Origin: Lagopus muta
Lineage: Eukaryota; Chordata; Aves; Galliformes; Phasianidae
Reading direction: 5' to 3'
Assembly (NCBI RefSeq): GCF_023343835.1
Contig: NC_064447.1
Location: 11,871,501-11,935,500, forward strand
Length of the DNA: 64,000 nt
Numbering within the stretch: position 1 is the first letter of the stretch; each line of letters begins with the position of its first letter. The notes beneath the pieces were generated by a model that saw nothing but the letters and a program-made list of their open reading frames with translations, made no database searches and had not been told where the DNA came from. This document shows positions 40,501-53,275 of the stretch, one piece after another. The position numbers and the translations under genes were made by a program.

Positions 40501-43500
40501 TTAGAATTCTTCAGCTGTTGTAGAGAAGGGTTTGCGCTTGAGGCTGTGCTAACTCTGCCCTGTTAATAGTGAGGCTGAGCAGAAGTACAGATTTAGGAGT
40601 GACTTGCTGAAAGAGCAGGTTATTCTTCCATGAGCAATTTTATTTATTTACAGTTACCCCTCATGAGAGCTTTAAACCTGGTTCTTCGGGGTTTGCTACT
40701 CTTTCTCTTGGACCAAACCAGGGTGTGGAAAGTAGAGATGTCTGTGTGCTCACTTGTAGAGGTTACATGGATTATGATGCTGGGCCAGCAGGTCTCTCTT
40801 AAGAAAGCATTTTCTACATCTCTTTGCTGGTGAGATCTTGGTTTTTTTTTTATCTCAACGTATGGCAGAGTAGCTGATGTAACAGACTCCAGCATTTTCA
40901 AACGCTAGTCTCCTGGTTGCTTTATTCTGCTTCAGTGTTAACAACCTTGTTCTTCCCTTGGGCCTCTGCTTTGGATATATTGCCCTTAAAAAACATCTGG
41001 AGTTGTAATGTTCAAACCTCTCAGATCAACAGGTGATCAGAATTCCAGAAAATGTAGAAAAATGAGATCTCTGCGTTTGTCTGAAAATCACAGGTATTAC
41101 TTTCAAAGTAGCTTTGTCTTTTCTGTTAGCGTGTGTCTTTGGCAGACACAGTGGAATAATACTTCATATAATGACCAGCTTTAGATGAGATTTATGTATT
41201 AATGCTTCAAGTCCATCCTAATCATAGCGTCGTGGATTATCCTGAATTTGGGGGAACCCCACAAGGATCACCGAGCTCAACTGACTCCACATAGGCCGAC
41301 CCAAGAGTTAAACCACACAATTGTGCATGCAAGATCTCAGAGGTTAAAAACTGGAGATTTCCAGGCTTGCTTCTGTGTTCTCCTGGATTTCCTCTGCTCA
41401 GCCTTGTGCTGAACATTTTGCAACCTCTACATGCAGGGTGCACTGCAAACACCACAGCCCTTATAGTCTGGTTGCTGTTGCTTCCACTCTGCAGAGTCAG
41501 ATGCAGTTTGTGGTTGTTTCTTACAGTGTCTGTTTCTCTGTGTGTCTCTGTGTTTGTGGGAATCTTGTTCAGATCTGTATTTTATGTTCCTTGAAGTATA
41601 AAGTTTCCTTCCTGTGTGGTTTAATTCATCATCTGAAACAAGCGAAGGCTGACAGGTCTACCTTAAATTGTCCACTCTAAATTTAGCTGCTAGGGACAGA
41701 ATGGTCAGGAAGGGCTAAATTAATATTATGTCAAAAAGGCCTTGGGATGAGGAAAGGAAAAAAGCCAATTTGGAACAGAGGATCTGCTTTCAACTCTTTC
41801 AGAATTGGAAGGAACTGCTTTTCAGAAGGAGACGTTTGAAAGGAGCACGTATTTTAGGGAACTGCACAATGGGACGTTTCATTATGGTCTGTGATCTGAC
41901 CAGCTGCCACTTGGGATAACTGGCTGAAGGTTCGTGACACACTGATCCATTCTGGCCTTGCAGAACATCTCTTATTACTGAGCTTCTGTGGGTATTTTAA
42001 AGCAGCCTACATGTAATCTGTTGTGCATTTTGTTTCCATGAAGTGCAAACTACTTGGGAATGCTGCCCAAGTGTTTTTTACTTGCTTTATGCAATGTTGA
42101 GTGGCAAAGGAAGTGACGCCAAGTTTGTTCTAATATTTCACTGGGGAGATTTTTTCTGTGTTATGAATCTCGCCTGAAGGCACAGAGATGTCGATTTCAA
42201 TTTGTTATTTTTATGGTAATTTTGGAGCTAATATTAAGATGACGTTCATACAATACAAAATGTGTAGAATTAGATGAGGCAGATGTGTCATCTTAATTTT
42301 GCAACTTTTGCTGCTTGAGAATTTTGCTCGCCGTGCTCACAAAAATCTGGGATATAAAAGAAGAGCTTTAGAGCGTTGCTTCAGGAAGCAAGAGTGTATG
42401 TTTACATTTTTCTCCCTTTCTCCTTCAGCAAACCGTACTGTTTTTTTATGGCTTCACCGAACTGTATACCAAGGATAGGGCAATTAGAAGAAAATAATAA
42501 TTGAAAATAGAAACCAATTGTGATATTGCGCTGCAGAACTCACAGGCTTGTTTTAGACCTTGTGTTTTTGTATCTTGATTCCCCATTCCCAGATGTGCAG
42601 TGACTCATCCTGCTGAACAATGGGAACAGCATCTCTTACCCCTTCACTTGGTCCCACTTGGCAGAGCTGCTACTCAGAGGATATGTGTTGCAGAGGGAGA
42701 AGAGATTAGCAGTGGGAGAATGAATCATCCCAGCGCCTGTGGTAACTCCTGTGCAGAGAGCAAGAAGTTAAGGAAGGCTCATGGTCTGTGCTGTGCTCTT
42801 GTGTACTAAAAAGGAGCATCTGCATTACGTGGAATTCATAACTCAAAGGGCGTTGTTATCCTTGCTATCCTTCAAGTCCATTGCTCTGTGCTGCCTGCTT
42901 GGTGAACCAGAATGTGCCCCCACACCCCTCTCTTCAGAAGCAAGCAGCATTTCTATGAATCAGACTGAAACGTACAGCAAGGTTACACAATAAGCCTTTG
43001 GAGCAGGAACTGCATCCATGCTGCTGCATTCCTGTGTTACAGCTTTAATCGGGGAGTGATCTTTAAGTAGGGATTTCTCAGCATCTGTGTGTGTTTTGCT
43101 GTTTTCTCCTCCTTCAGGTTTGTGTGCTTTAATGTTCTGAGCTATTCTTAGCTCTGAACCCTCTGGAGCTGAGGGGGGTTTTTGTTGTTTTGACTGGAAA
43201 CAGATATTTTGACTTTAGCAGTGAGTATCTCTGAATTCTGTGTGAGCAGAGCAGGCATCTTCAGATCTGTCAGTCCACTCGTATGTTGATCACACCTGTT
43301 CCATCAATCTGACTTGGGTTATCCAAATATTTTGCAATTACTGCTCAAAAATTTCCAGAGTTGATAATTTGGCATAATTACAACACGATGAAGGGCTTTA
43401 CGGGAAACCAGAGAAGTCTAGTTTCCTTCAATCACTGAAGAAGTGAAGGTTATTTTCTCAATAAGTAGATGATTTTTTTTTCTCAGTCTTATTATAGAAG

Positions 43501-46500
43501 TGCAGAATGTTAAACTGAAGCAGGAAAAGCGAGGAGGCACAAGCCAGAAGTCAGGTAAAAGCCATAAATCAGGTGAACTTGCTTATGTATCCCAGCAGTG
43601 TACGTGCATACAGCTGTTTCCTGTTGGCAGCGTGGGAGGCCATAGGAACAGGGCAAGGACTCAGAGCAGCTGCATAGAAAAAAGGAACAAGTTGCATCGC
43701 AGACAGTCCGTTTGCCATCTTATTGTACATTTGAAAGCACTGTGTAGGACAAAACACAATGGAGAAGGTGGGGTTTTTTGTTTTGTGGAGTTTTTGTTAT
43801 TTTTTTTTTTCTTCCCTTGGTGACCTTTTCCTTTTGGGCTCTCCCCTCTCCTAAATAAGACTAATAACACAGGAAGACCTTTTTTCTTATTCATGCGGTC
43901 TGTGATACCTCTTCTGATCCCATACAGTGCCAAAAAATACAGGAAATTACTTTCACCTTATGAAAATTCATGGTTGTAAGGAAGCTCTTAGAGCAATTGT
44001 TCTTTAGAAACTTCCCCCCACCCCTGAAAATGTTTTTTTTCTTTCTGCTAGTGATACGCCGTAAGTCTTTTGTGATAAATAGAAGCTAAATATACATTCT
44101 CTCTTGTATGAAAAGAGAACTCCAGTTTTAAATGTTGAGAAATAGTGAATTACAGCTTCCTGTTGTCTGTTCCTGACGCTGAAAGTATGTACTTGTGCAG
44201 TACACTCAATCCTCTGATCTCCATTCTGATTCTTCAGAATAAACTGTTGTGTTGGCATCTATTGCAAGCTGTTCTGGAGCAGAATAATTTTATTCCACTG
44301 TCTCAGGCCTATGGTATGGAGAGGAATGTTAGGTTTAAGGTTTTATATTGCTGTTGGAATCTGTGAGATAATATTTTGAGAACGTTCTCCTTCTAAATTA
44401 GTAACTTGGTAAGGGCAGCTACTGTCAGTTCTGTCAGTGCAGAGAGCCCTCGGTTTGAGTGTAACATAAGGCAAGCAGTCTGAAAAACATGTATGTGTTT
44501 TAAAATACTGATTGTATTATGTTCAATATAACTGCAAAGGAATTTTGTACAAATTCATTAAAACCCTTGAGCCTAAAAAGACAACTACATGTAGAAGAGA
44601 AATTCTTTCAGAATGCTCCTTTTATTTTTTGGCAAACAAGTCTGGGTTAATCTATTACAAATACTGGGTGACTTCAGTCTTCCACTTTTCTAAAGATGTG
44701 TCAACCACTCTAGGATATGCTTTTGTTCACTTCTGCAAATTTTAAGCAAAATAGGTTAGTTTTTAATGGAGGTGTTCATCTTCACTCCCACTTAGCGTCA
44801 GTTGACTGCATTCATTGTACAAGGGATAAAAGCCTCAATTCTTTACTCCAAAGCAAAGAGTTGCCTTCAGTAACGCTTCCTTTTCATTATAAAAATTTAC
44901 TGGGAACATTTCTTTCAGATTTCTACTCAGCTTTGATTTTTCTACAAGTACAAGTTAAGAAAAATACTACTTTACCTGCAGACATTGGTAGCACATTATA
45001 GCAGCTTCACTTACATCAGCAGTTTATGTGAACTAAACTATGTGGTATTACTATTGTTGCAGCTCCTTAAGCACAACAAGGTGTAGTCCAGACCTCCATT
45101 TGTGATTTCCCATCTCTCTCCTTCTCCACAGGGTGAATCAGTGAAATATTTCCTGGATAACCTGGATCGGATTGGTCAGCTGGTAAGGCTTCAGTTTCTG
45201 AACAGAGAGCTTGGATGTGCTACAGTTGATGTCTTAATAATAATAATAAAAAGTTGCATTAAAAACTTCAGCAAAGTTATTTAGATATAATGAGCTTTAG
45301 TCTTGTGGAACTGAAGCTTAGTATTTGATTAATGTTTTCTGATGGATGAATATTGTTTATGGAAGCTGCATTTATGCAAATAATTTTTGTCTTCCTGCAT
45401 AGTCTCTGGAGCTCATTCTCTTCTCTATGCTCTGATGGCTGGTACTACTAAAAGCAACAAAATCAAACCCTACCAAATAAAGCATTTACTACTGTAAAAT
45501 TCAAAATCGGTGATGAGAACACCTGGCAGGAGACTTGGAGGAAAAAGAAGAAAGGTGATTTTTCATAAGCCGGATAAGTTCTAAGCTTGTGAAGAACAAA
45601 TTGCTCTGCAGTGGTGGCCTGGGCCAGATCCTGCAGTAGGGAGTGTTGCTGTCATTGCTGGTCATAGACTGTGAACTGTATTTCCAGGAAAGCTTGCAGG
45701 ATACCTGTGGAGAGTAATGAACGATGAAAAGTACAATTTAAAAGAAAAAGTCCATTCGCTGCCTTACAGAGCAGTGTCCAAATGGTAATAACGCTGTGGG
45801 TAAGAATTTCATAAAAGTAAAATAGTCTTCAGCTTGAAAATACGATGCAAAAAGGACGGCTGGTCCTTTATTTTTATTTTCATAGGTCCTTCTGGTAGCT
45901 GTTTACCAATATTTTGAGGTAAACACTCGACAGTCCATTATTTTTAGTTGGATATTCATTCTTCACTTGATAATTAAAAGTAAAAAAGGACTCTGGTTGA
46001 TTTTTTTTTTCTCTCATTCAGTACTTTGACATTAACCAGCATTTTTGAAGGATTTTTTGACACTCTTCTCATTTCTTTTACAGAATTATTTCCCCAGCAA
46101 ACAAGATATTTTGTTGGCTAGAAAAGCTACCAAGGGAATTGTAGAGCATGATTTCATCATTAAAAAAATACCTTTCAAGATGGTGGATGTGGGTGGACAG
46201 CGATCTCAGCGTCAAAAGTGGTTCCAGTGCTTTGATGGAATAACTTCAATCTTGTTTATGGTCTCCTCCAGTGAATACGATCAGGTTCTCATGGAAGACA
46301 GACGCACAAACAGGCTTGTGGAGTCCATGAATATCTTTGAGACAATAGTCAACAACAAGCTTTTCTTTAACGTTTCTATTATCCTGTTCCTCAACAAGAT
46401 GGATCTCCTTGTGGAAAAGGTAAAGACTGTCAGCATTAAGAAGTATTTCTCGGACTTCAAGGGTGACCCTCACAGGCTAGATGATGTTCAACATTATCTG

Positions 46501-46653
46501 GTGCAGTGCTTTGACAGAAAGAGGAGAAACCGTAGCAAGCCGCTCTTCCATCACTTCACCACTGCCATAGACACTGAAAACATCCGTTTTGTGTTTCATG
46601 CTGTGAAGGACACCATCCTTCAAGAGAATCTGAAGGATATTATGTTGCAGTGA
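16269..46653 (+). CDS. GNA12: Guanine nucleotide-binding protein G-alpha-12
   Basis: Joined from 16269-16583, 27157-27372, 45132-45182 and 46084-46653, all in phase 0, giving 383 residues with no internal stop. G-alpha-12 is a heterotrimeric G-protein alpha subunit that couples GPCRs to RhoGEFs and RhoA at the plasma membrane. The N-terminus [16 protein letters not shown] identifies GNA12 rather than GNA13; Cys11 is the known palmitoylation site. Motifs: P-loop GAGESGKS at 66-73; switch I with the catalytic Arg207 and Thr210; switch II DVGGQ at 229-233, Gln233 being the GTPase glutamine; NKMD at 298-301; and the TTAID guanine-base loop at 353-357. The C-terminus ENLKDIMLQ is the receptor-contact tail. 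Length is two residues more than human (381, from memory), the difference lying in the variable N-terminal stretch at about 18-30. The start is the first in-frame ATG and has a GCCGCCATGT Kozak context. Confidence 0.97.
16584..27156 (+). other. GNA12: GNA12 intron 1
   Basis: A 10,573-base intron, GTGAGA at the donor and TTCTTTAG at the acceptor. Its first 100 bases are still CpG-rich; the rest is AT-rich with T and A runs (for example near 18666-18674 and 20208-20221) and a short CA run near 17521-17532. No alternative exon, RNA gene or mobile element was recognised. Confidence 0.85.
27157..27372 (+). CDS. GNA12: GNA12 coding exon 2
   Basis: Encodes residues 106-177, beginning [18 protein letters not shown] and ending [10 protein letters not shown], most of the all-helical domain that lids the nucleotide. 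Acceptor CTTTAG|GGC, donor CAGCTG|GTGAGT. Nearly identical to mammalian G-alpha-12 as I recall it, with small changes such as Cys107 and Met142 near [10 protein letters not shown]. Confidence 0.96.
30218..30249. repeat. AT-rich palindrome plus tandem copy
   Basis: GCTTAAAAA (30218-30226) and TTTTTAAGC (30229-30237) are perfect inverted arms around a 2-base loop. The right arm is repeated: TTTTTAAGCAT occurs at 30229-30239 and 30239-30249. Such cruciform-prone segments often expand by replication slippage. Confidence 0.75.
30620..30632. repeat. Poly(C) tract
   Basis: A run of 13 C residues inside a longer pyrimidine/CA-rich stretch (about 30540-30660). Confidence 0.9.
41222..41345 (-). mobile_element. 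Probable old CR1 fragment
   Basis: On the plus strand an ATCATAG start is followed by a CCCACAAGGATCACCGAG segment, CAACTGACTCCACATAGG and a CCCAAGAGTTAAACCACACA segment. This order resembles the reverse complement of a CR1 3' terminus, but it is diverged and lacks the clean terminal octamer repeats, so the call is tentative. Confidence 0.55.
45132..45182 (+). CDS. GNA12: GNA12 coding exon 3
   Basis: A 51-base exon encoding the 17 residues [17 protein letters not shown] (178-194), the end of the helical domain before switch I. Acceptor TCTCCACAG|GGT, donor CAGCTG|GTAAGG. Exactly in frame with its neighbours, so skipping it would remove 17 residues without a frameshift. Confidence 0.96.
45183..46083 (+). 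other. GNA12: GNA12 intron 3
   Basis: A 901-base AT-rich intron from GTAAGG to a TTCTTTTACAG acceptor. It has a short TAA run near 45236-45249 and nothing else recognisable. Confidence 0.9.
46084..46653 (+). CDS. GNA12: GNA12 coding exon 4 (terminal)
   Basis: Encodes residues 195-383 plus TGA: switch I ([10 protein letters not shown]), switch II ([10 protein letters not shown]), the effector-binding alpha-3 region, NKMD, the TTAID loop and the receptor-facing C-terminal helix. It is the most conserved part of the protein and carries every residue needed for GTP hydrolysis apart from the P-loop. Confidence 0.97.
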   Translation, partial: NYFPSKQDILLARKATKGIVEHDFIIKKIPFKMVDVGGQRSQRQKWFQCFDGITSILFMVSSSEYDQVLMEDRRTNRLVESMNIFETIVNNKLFFNVSIILFLNKMDLLVEKVKTVSIKKYFSDFKGDPHRLDDVQHYLVQCFDRKRRNRSKPLFHHFTTAIDTENIRFVFHAVKDTILQENLKDIMLQ

Positions 46654-48022
46654 AGGAGAGAAGTCCATGTCCTGTTAAAATTTGCTGGAGGGTTAGATTA
46701 AAGTGTTTATCCTTTCTTTATGGCCCTTGCATGTGGTGTAGGACCCATGCTACTTACTTGGCTCAGGAATGCTGTAAACAAGCCAGTCAAAACAGAGGAG
46801 CTATAGGCCGAAGGAGTCAAATGTTGATGTTAGCTACTGAATCATTTGGACTAGAAACACTACTGAAACATGGCTGTTGTAGGTTCTGTACCTAGTTTGG
46901 AATGCTGAACCAACCACCTTCTGCCTTCTTAGAAAACAAAAACAAATCTGACAAACCATATATGAAAGACACTTTGTTTTAAATGGAAATACTTATTTTT
47001 CAGAGACACTAGTCGTACGATCTGCCTTTTTTTGTAGTTTGGAGGTGCTGAATTGATCAAACTAACCTAAATGTAATGAGATTGGTAGCTGTATTGGAGA
47101 ATGTTAATGGAACTTGCATTCTTAACACTAGGAGTGTAACCAGGTCTGGCGTGCAGTTTAGTTTTGCCACAGAACTGGAATCTACTAATTAAGGTGGATG
47201 CACAGCTCTTGTCTGAAGGTTTTGCATGAGTCTCCTGAAGCTTAAGTTCAAAACTGTTCAAGGAAACCCATGTTGGAGTAAATTGGATGAAAAGTTAAGG
47301 CCTTGCTTGAGAAGGGCTTATTTTGCACTATGTGTAAAAGGTATTATTACATCATGGGGAATCTGATTTCCTTGGTGAAGCAGCCTGTGCTGGAGCACCT
47401 GACCCTGTATGTGCACAGCGGGTGCTTGAGTGAGATGTACTCCATGGAAATCCAGCACTGTCCTCACACCTGCAGCTTGGCAGTAATTGTGAAGGTTCAG
47501 GATCACGTGACAGGGCTTCATCTATGTTTGAAAGCTGATTAAACTCTTATGCAAAGGTTTTGGTAGTACAGCAACTGTTTGATTAGTTGCCATCAGCTGA
47601 CTGTATAGAAAGACCGAACACCCTAGAGATCCCAGTTTTACAGCTGCACTGATACGTTTGGACAGCAAGACCTTGCTGTCAAATTAGCCCTTAATCTGTG
47701 TCTTAATGGGATCTTTAGCCAGTAGTAATGCATGCGTAATTCTGAGTACAGTCAAGGTTGGAGTTGCCCCATTTGGGCAATGGTTTGTGTATATTCGAGA
47801 GGCTATGAAAAATGTTGATATGAACTGTTAATTTCTTAGCTCTCAATCTGTGTAACTATCAGGTGCCTTTTCTGTGTACAGACATATCAGATCTTTTCTA
47901 TTACAGTGGGGTATGTGAACAACCTTACGACCTGCCTTTTTATCAGAGCACTGTAGTGCTATTCTTTAGGTAACTTTCAGACGTAGTTTACTGTGCAATT
48001 TTTGTCATAGCTTTTATCTGAG

Positions 48023-48028
48023 AATAAA
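48023..48028 (+). terminator. GNA12: Proximal poly(A) signal AATAAA
   Basis: Canonical hexamer about 1.37 kb past the GNA12 stop, followed 16-17 bases on by a GCTGTTTGT-type U/G-rich stretch. A plausible site for a short 3' UTR isoform. Confidence 0.45.
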
Positions 48029-51000
48029 ACCTGAAGGGCTGTTTGTACCCACACAAAGGCAGCAGATTCCCTGGAGTTCTTTTCCCCACTGAGACTGCAG
48101 TGGCATGTCAAAACAAGCAGCGTTTTCCTTCAGCTGGTGATCCCATGGGAAATGCGGTCTAAAACACATGAAAGGACAACGGAACAGGATTTTAATTCGG
48201 ATAAAATCTGGAATCTTTCTTCCCCTCTGAAGCCTGCAGATGTTCGTATCAGTGTGTTTGTGTGGTTTCCTACTGTAGCAATCATTGGGTTTTCTTTGTG
48301 CAGCTTCAGAGTGGAAGAGACGTGGCTGTGGGTGTTACGTAACGCAGGACTGAGGTAAGAAGCAGTGAAAAGTTGCAGGCAGGAAAATCCAGGCAGCAAA
48401 CTTAAGCAGGAATTAACTTTCTTGTAACGAGTCTTATTTTTGCCAGGACCAAGTCTGTCTTATAGATGTGTACTCAATTTTATCCTCGAAGGGGAAAAAA
48501 GTGTCATGTGTCAAATATTCAGAAGAAAGAAACTCTTAAGCTTGTTAGATTTTGATTTTACAACCCTGGCAATGCAAGTAAGTTTACTTATTGTGTAAGG
48601 TTCATTTCTGTAAGCTAGTCCATTTGTTAGCTGGGAAGTGAGATTGTTCCAACTCTTTCAGGCTTTTCTTGGAGTTCCTGATGGAAGCTTCCACTTCACA
48701 CAAGGCACTGGAAAAGAGGAGGCAGTTGTGGGCTGACCAACTTCTAGTTTGACTTGATTTTATTTCCTAGTTTGCTGTGACTTCATTCTTTCACTGCGTT
48801 TTCTAACAGACTAATATTGTGCTTGTTTTCAAATCAGTTTTTTTTTCCCTCAATAATTACCTCAGCTTAAAGTCTCAATCTACTGTAGCTTTACCTGGGA
48901 GGTGTAGCATGGAATTTCCTGTTCTGTTTTTTCTCTTCATTGTCATCTATGGCTTTAAAACTCTAAGCAGAGCTAATAATGCAACATACATTTTAATTAA
49001 TATGATCTGCACCTGGAAATGAAGCAGAACAAGTTATCTCATACTGAGCTCTCAATCTTGCTAGTGTTTGGGGTTTCTTGCATGTTGTAGCAGTTTTGCA
49101 CAATAAGCCCAAGATTTAGGGAAGCAGGTTGTTCCCCTTTTGCCCATCGTTGCCTTTCCTCTGTCTGGTGATAAAATGAGCCTAGGCACGATGCTCTAGG
49201 CTGCAGGGAAAAAAAAGGAGAGTTTGGCTCTATAGGGTGTTTTCTGTGTAACTTTGATAGGGTTGGTTCATATCAGCAACCCAAGGTCGGGAGGATGCTG
49301 GTGGGAAATGAAGCACTTCACAAATCTGCAGAGGATTTGGACTGTGATTGAAAAGGATTATTTTTCAGGTGGCAGGTAAATGTCTTTCTCTGCTAAATTC
49401 TGACTCTACTTCTTGCACAACTGAAGCATTTTGTTTGTTTGTTTGTTCTCCCAAACTAAGTTGCAGTATAATAAAGCCCAAAAGCCATGTTATGGTAAAT
49501 CCGTTGGTTATTAAAGCAGAACTTGGGTGACTTAGGTGGTACAAACATCTCAGGACAGGCTTGGTCAGTTGCTTGGTCCTTTTGCAAGAGACAAAAAATT
49601 GAGTGACGTGGTGGAGAAATGCTGCAGGTAAACACAGCTGGGGAGAACATCTTTTCTGTTGTTAACTTTATGAGGTTATTGTTCATCTGCTAGTCAGGAA
49701 ATAGGGCACAGGCAGGATTGTAATCAGATGGGGACTTTGAACAACTCCTTAGAGGGAGGGGAAAAAAAAGTATTTTGCTGTTCCTCCTCTGATACTGCAG
49801 GTCAGTGACCGGTGGTGGGGTGATGCAAATGGGCTTCTCTTCCAAGGACAAAGAGAGGAAGCACTTGCATGTGCATGCAGGAGAGGCTTATGTAATCTTG
49901 CAGTTCTAAGTAGAAAAACTAATTAAATGGGAGTCTTTCATCAAACTCTTCTTTGTATTTGGTTTTGAGCTAATGTAGTGCATCAGTCAGTATAATTCCT
50001 TCAATTGTAGTGCTGTCATTTTCTGAACAGTTCTTAGATGGCAATGCCAGACAGCATAGTCAATTGGATTGACATATTTGATAGGCAGTTATCACTTCAA
50101 AGCAGTTAAATATTTCCTGATCTTGATTCTGAAGCTGAAATTACTGGCCACTCAGCTTCATGCTACATCTCAAAGATCCTTTCAGTTTTAAATGAAGAAC
50201 GTATCTTGCTCTATTCAATACAGCAGCATAGATTATTTGATGTGGTAATAGTTGAAAATGGGATATATTGCTGAGTCAGACCCAGAGCTAATCACGTTAC
50301 AAGCATGAAGGAGTTCCTGAAGGTGTTCACTTGTATTTTCTGAGCTGACTGAAGCCAGAACCTCAGCCAGGCAGAGTGGAGGAACGTGCACTAATTCAGA
50401 ACCAAACAAAAACGCTCCTGTAGTGAAGTGGAGCAGGAAGAACTCGTCTGTCTGTGGCACTGCAGGCTCGAATTTTATTCCACCAGGGCAGCTGAAATAG
50501 GTTTGGGTACAGAAAACTGTCCATTCAAAATGCTCCCCACCCTAAGGTGCTCAGTACCGCTGGTAGTGTCACCTGTAAAGACTTACAGAATTAAAGGAAT
50601 AGTCAAGTGACAAACAACTATTCTACACAGAATGTCATTTGAGTAAGTACATCCTTTGCCTTCTTTAGGCAGGTTTCTGGATATTAACTTCATGTTTTGC
50701 AGTCTTTTCTCTCTACCTTTTCAGTTCTCCTGAAGCCAAAACTACAGGAATTTTGTAAGAGACCCCTTCAGTTTTCAGGTAGTGAGTCTGAACACCTGAC
50801 TTAGCTTTGCATGTGCTATCAAATGCTTTTGGGGTTGATAGACAACTTGATCCATGCCAGCTTGAGACAAAAATAAGATATGCAGTGTAATTCCCTGTAG
50901 CTTGAAATGTAAGCCAAACACTGACTTCCTATCATTAGACCTATAGTGGCTCCTACAGCTTCAGTAGTAGCCTGTTTTCCAGATAATTTTTCTAGTATAA

Positions 51001-53095
51001 AGACACACGATGTAGTCAGGGGTTTTAATACAGCACTGCCAACTCTTTACCTCGGTACACTCTTTGTTAATTCTGTAACACAGGAAGCAGTGAGTAGGGT
51101 GCTTCAGCAGCGTCCTTAAAACATACCTATGCCTACTTTAGTAAATGATGCACATGGAGCATCGGTTATGGGGCAGCAATCTCAGGCTGGCATTGTCTGG
51201 GCCACATTTGGGCTGAGTTAGTCCCAACTCCATGCATTTCTAGGTGAGGACTGTCTAGTACTGAGGAAGTAATTGGCAAGGCAATACGAAACCTTGTGCT
51301 TTTTACTATTACTTATTTTGTGATTAGCTGGAGTGATCTCTGCTTTGTGCTGTGAAGTGGGCGCTTCTTTGTTTTGACACTGATTTATTGACATGGATGG
51401 AAATGAGCTACTTGGAGCTGAAACTGCTGTCCTCCTAACCAGGTGATGCTCTCCTTGCTCGTCTTGGTGGTTGGGCAGTTCATCTTAGTTCTTTAAATTT
51501 TTGTCTTTCTAACTGCGTTTGGAAAGCAGTGTTGAAATGTCTGTGTTGACATGCTTGTCTTCTTATTGGGTGGGGAGTATGGAGGTACTAGATTGTCAGT
51601 GCTAGTGCTTCTGTGCCTGGCTTGGCAAACAGGATGACAACCTAGCTCTTGGCTTATGTCCAAAGGTCATATCTTGTGTCTGATGTGAAAATGATCACGG
51701 TCAGAGGGAAAAAGAGCAGCACTGACTTCTAAGGAAGGCATTCTGGTAAAAAGCCAAAGTATGTTGGAAGGGAGCAGGAGAGGGGAGCTATTTCCTACAC
51801 AGATGTCAAAAGTTGATGGCGCTTGAAGACTGAGTGTATTGGGAAGAATTGCCATCTGTATTGACCTCAAAAGCTTTGAGTGGCTCCAGAGAGCTATTGG
51901 TTGTGAATGAAGGGCAGCAGGCTGGTGAGGCTGGCCCTGCTGCTGCTGAACGCCCCTCCATTGTAAATCTCTTCATCTGTTCCTAACTGGGTGCTCAAAC
52001 TCAATTCCAGATAAAATACGATCTGCAGATCTCTGGGCAGTGAGTGCATCTCACTCTTTGCTAACAGCTTCTTCACCTTTCTTCAAGATACTGGAGCAGA
52101 AGTATTTCAGGGGAATGGCTAGATGAGATACTGTTTCCATTATTGGAGTAAAATGCACAACTGATGGAAAGGCAAATTTTTGCATAAGGAGGATCAAAGG
52201 AAGAGGTTCCTACGAGGGAAGGAAGAGATTTTTGAGTAGTCCTGCTTTTCTCTGCTCCTGCCTCTTGTCAGCCTTTTGTGCAGAGCTTGTGTGAGGTGGG
52301 CAGGCACAGCAGCTGGGGGAAGCCAGCAGGGAGGAGGGGGATGTGGAAGGAGAATGATTTTTGGTAGTTCACAAGATTTGGAAAGCGTGCTCAATGGATT
52401 GAGGTTTGAAAACATGTTCAAACTCCCGCTCACGCTGAAGCCATTAAAAGTCTTTAGGATAATGGGTGTTTTTCTGGTGTACAGGTTATGTTGTCTGGGA
52501 TGTGAAATGAGCTTGAATTGATGATAAATGTTGAGCAGTATTTTTGGAGATGCTACTTAACAAAAATGCTAGTATTTATTGCTCTTGTGATGAGTTGTCT
52601 TGTTCATGGAACCAATATGTATGAAAGCAAACTGACAAGCACCAAGTTATCTTGTGACACAATCACGTAGCTAGGAAGCCAATTAACATTACCTTTTATT
52701 CTGCAATTTACTTGCTCTGTGGTGCCTATGCATTGTAACACACATACTATGCAATATCATTCTTTTTCTAAACCAGTTCACTACATTGGGCAAGAAGGGC
52801 CTGAGTTTAGCCTTAATTTTCTAACAGTTCACAGGAAAGTACTTTAGAAACAGTGACAAACAAAACGAGGTTTAAAAAATAAACCACACAAAATAAAAGC
52901 ACAGTTCCAGACTGCTCACGTAAGTGTCTTTCTAGCACCAAAACAGCATCCACAATAGAGACAGCTACTTGCTGTAATAGTTTCAACTTATGAAAACTGT
53001 GTACTAGATAAAATTATATTGTGATGTGTAAAAAGTGTATTTTATAGCTTTGGTGACTTAGTTTACTGTTTTGTATATATGAATTTTATAAATCT

Positions 53096-53255
53096 ATTAA
53101 AACTTGACTTGTTATACTGTTCTTTATGGGTTTAATCTTTCAAGAGAGTCTGGAGTGACTTTTGCTGTGAAAAGATTTCTGCAAGAAAGCTGCTTTTTTT
53201 TTTTAATAACAAATACAGCATGGAGTGCATGAAACAACAGCTGTCATGCAATAAA
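53096..53255 (+). terminator. GNA12: Distal poly(A) signals
   Basis: ATTAAA at 53096-53101, followed by TTGTTATACTGTTCTTTATG-like U-rich sequence, and AATAAA at 53250-53255 followed by CTTCTTCTGTAATCTGTGT. Either could end the long GNA12 transcript. Confidence 0.45.
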
Positions 53256-53275
53256 ACCTTCTTCTGTAATCTGTG

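Larger units (their letters stand above)
27373..45131 (+). other. GNA12: GNA12 intron 2
   Basis: A 17,759-base intron, AT-rich and largely unique-looking. It holds a poly(C) run at 30620-30632, an AT-rich perfect palindrome at 30218-30237, a short direct duplication of CAAGTCACTTATT near 37737-37765 and a probable CR1 fragment at about 41222-41345. Open frames within it lack motifs and splice support. Confidence 0.8.
46654..53275 (+). other. GNA12: GNA12 3' UTR, extent uncertain
   Basis: AU-rich sequence without coding potential following the GNA12 stop. Poly(A) signals occur at 48023-48028, 49470-49475, 52878-52883, 52892-52897, 53096-53101 (ATTAAA) and 53250-53255. The first would give a 1.4-kb UTR and the last a 6.6-kb UTR. 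The very AT-rich block at about 53020-53110 has the look of a terminal 3' UTR, so a long form is favoured, but this is inference. Confidence 0.55.
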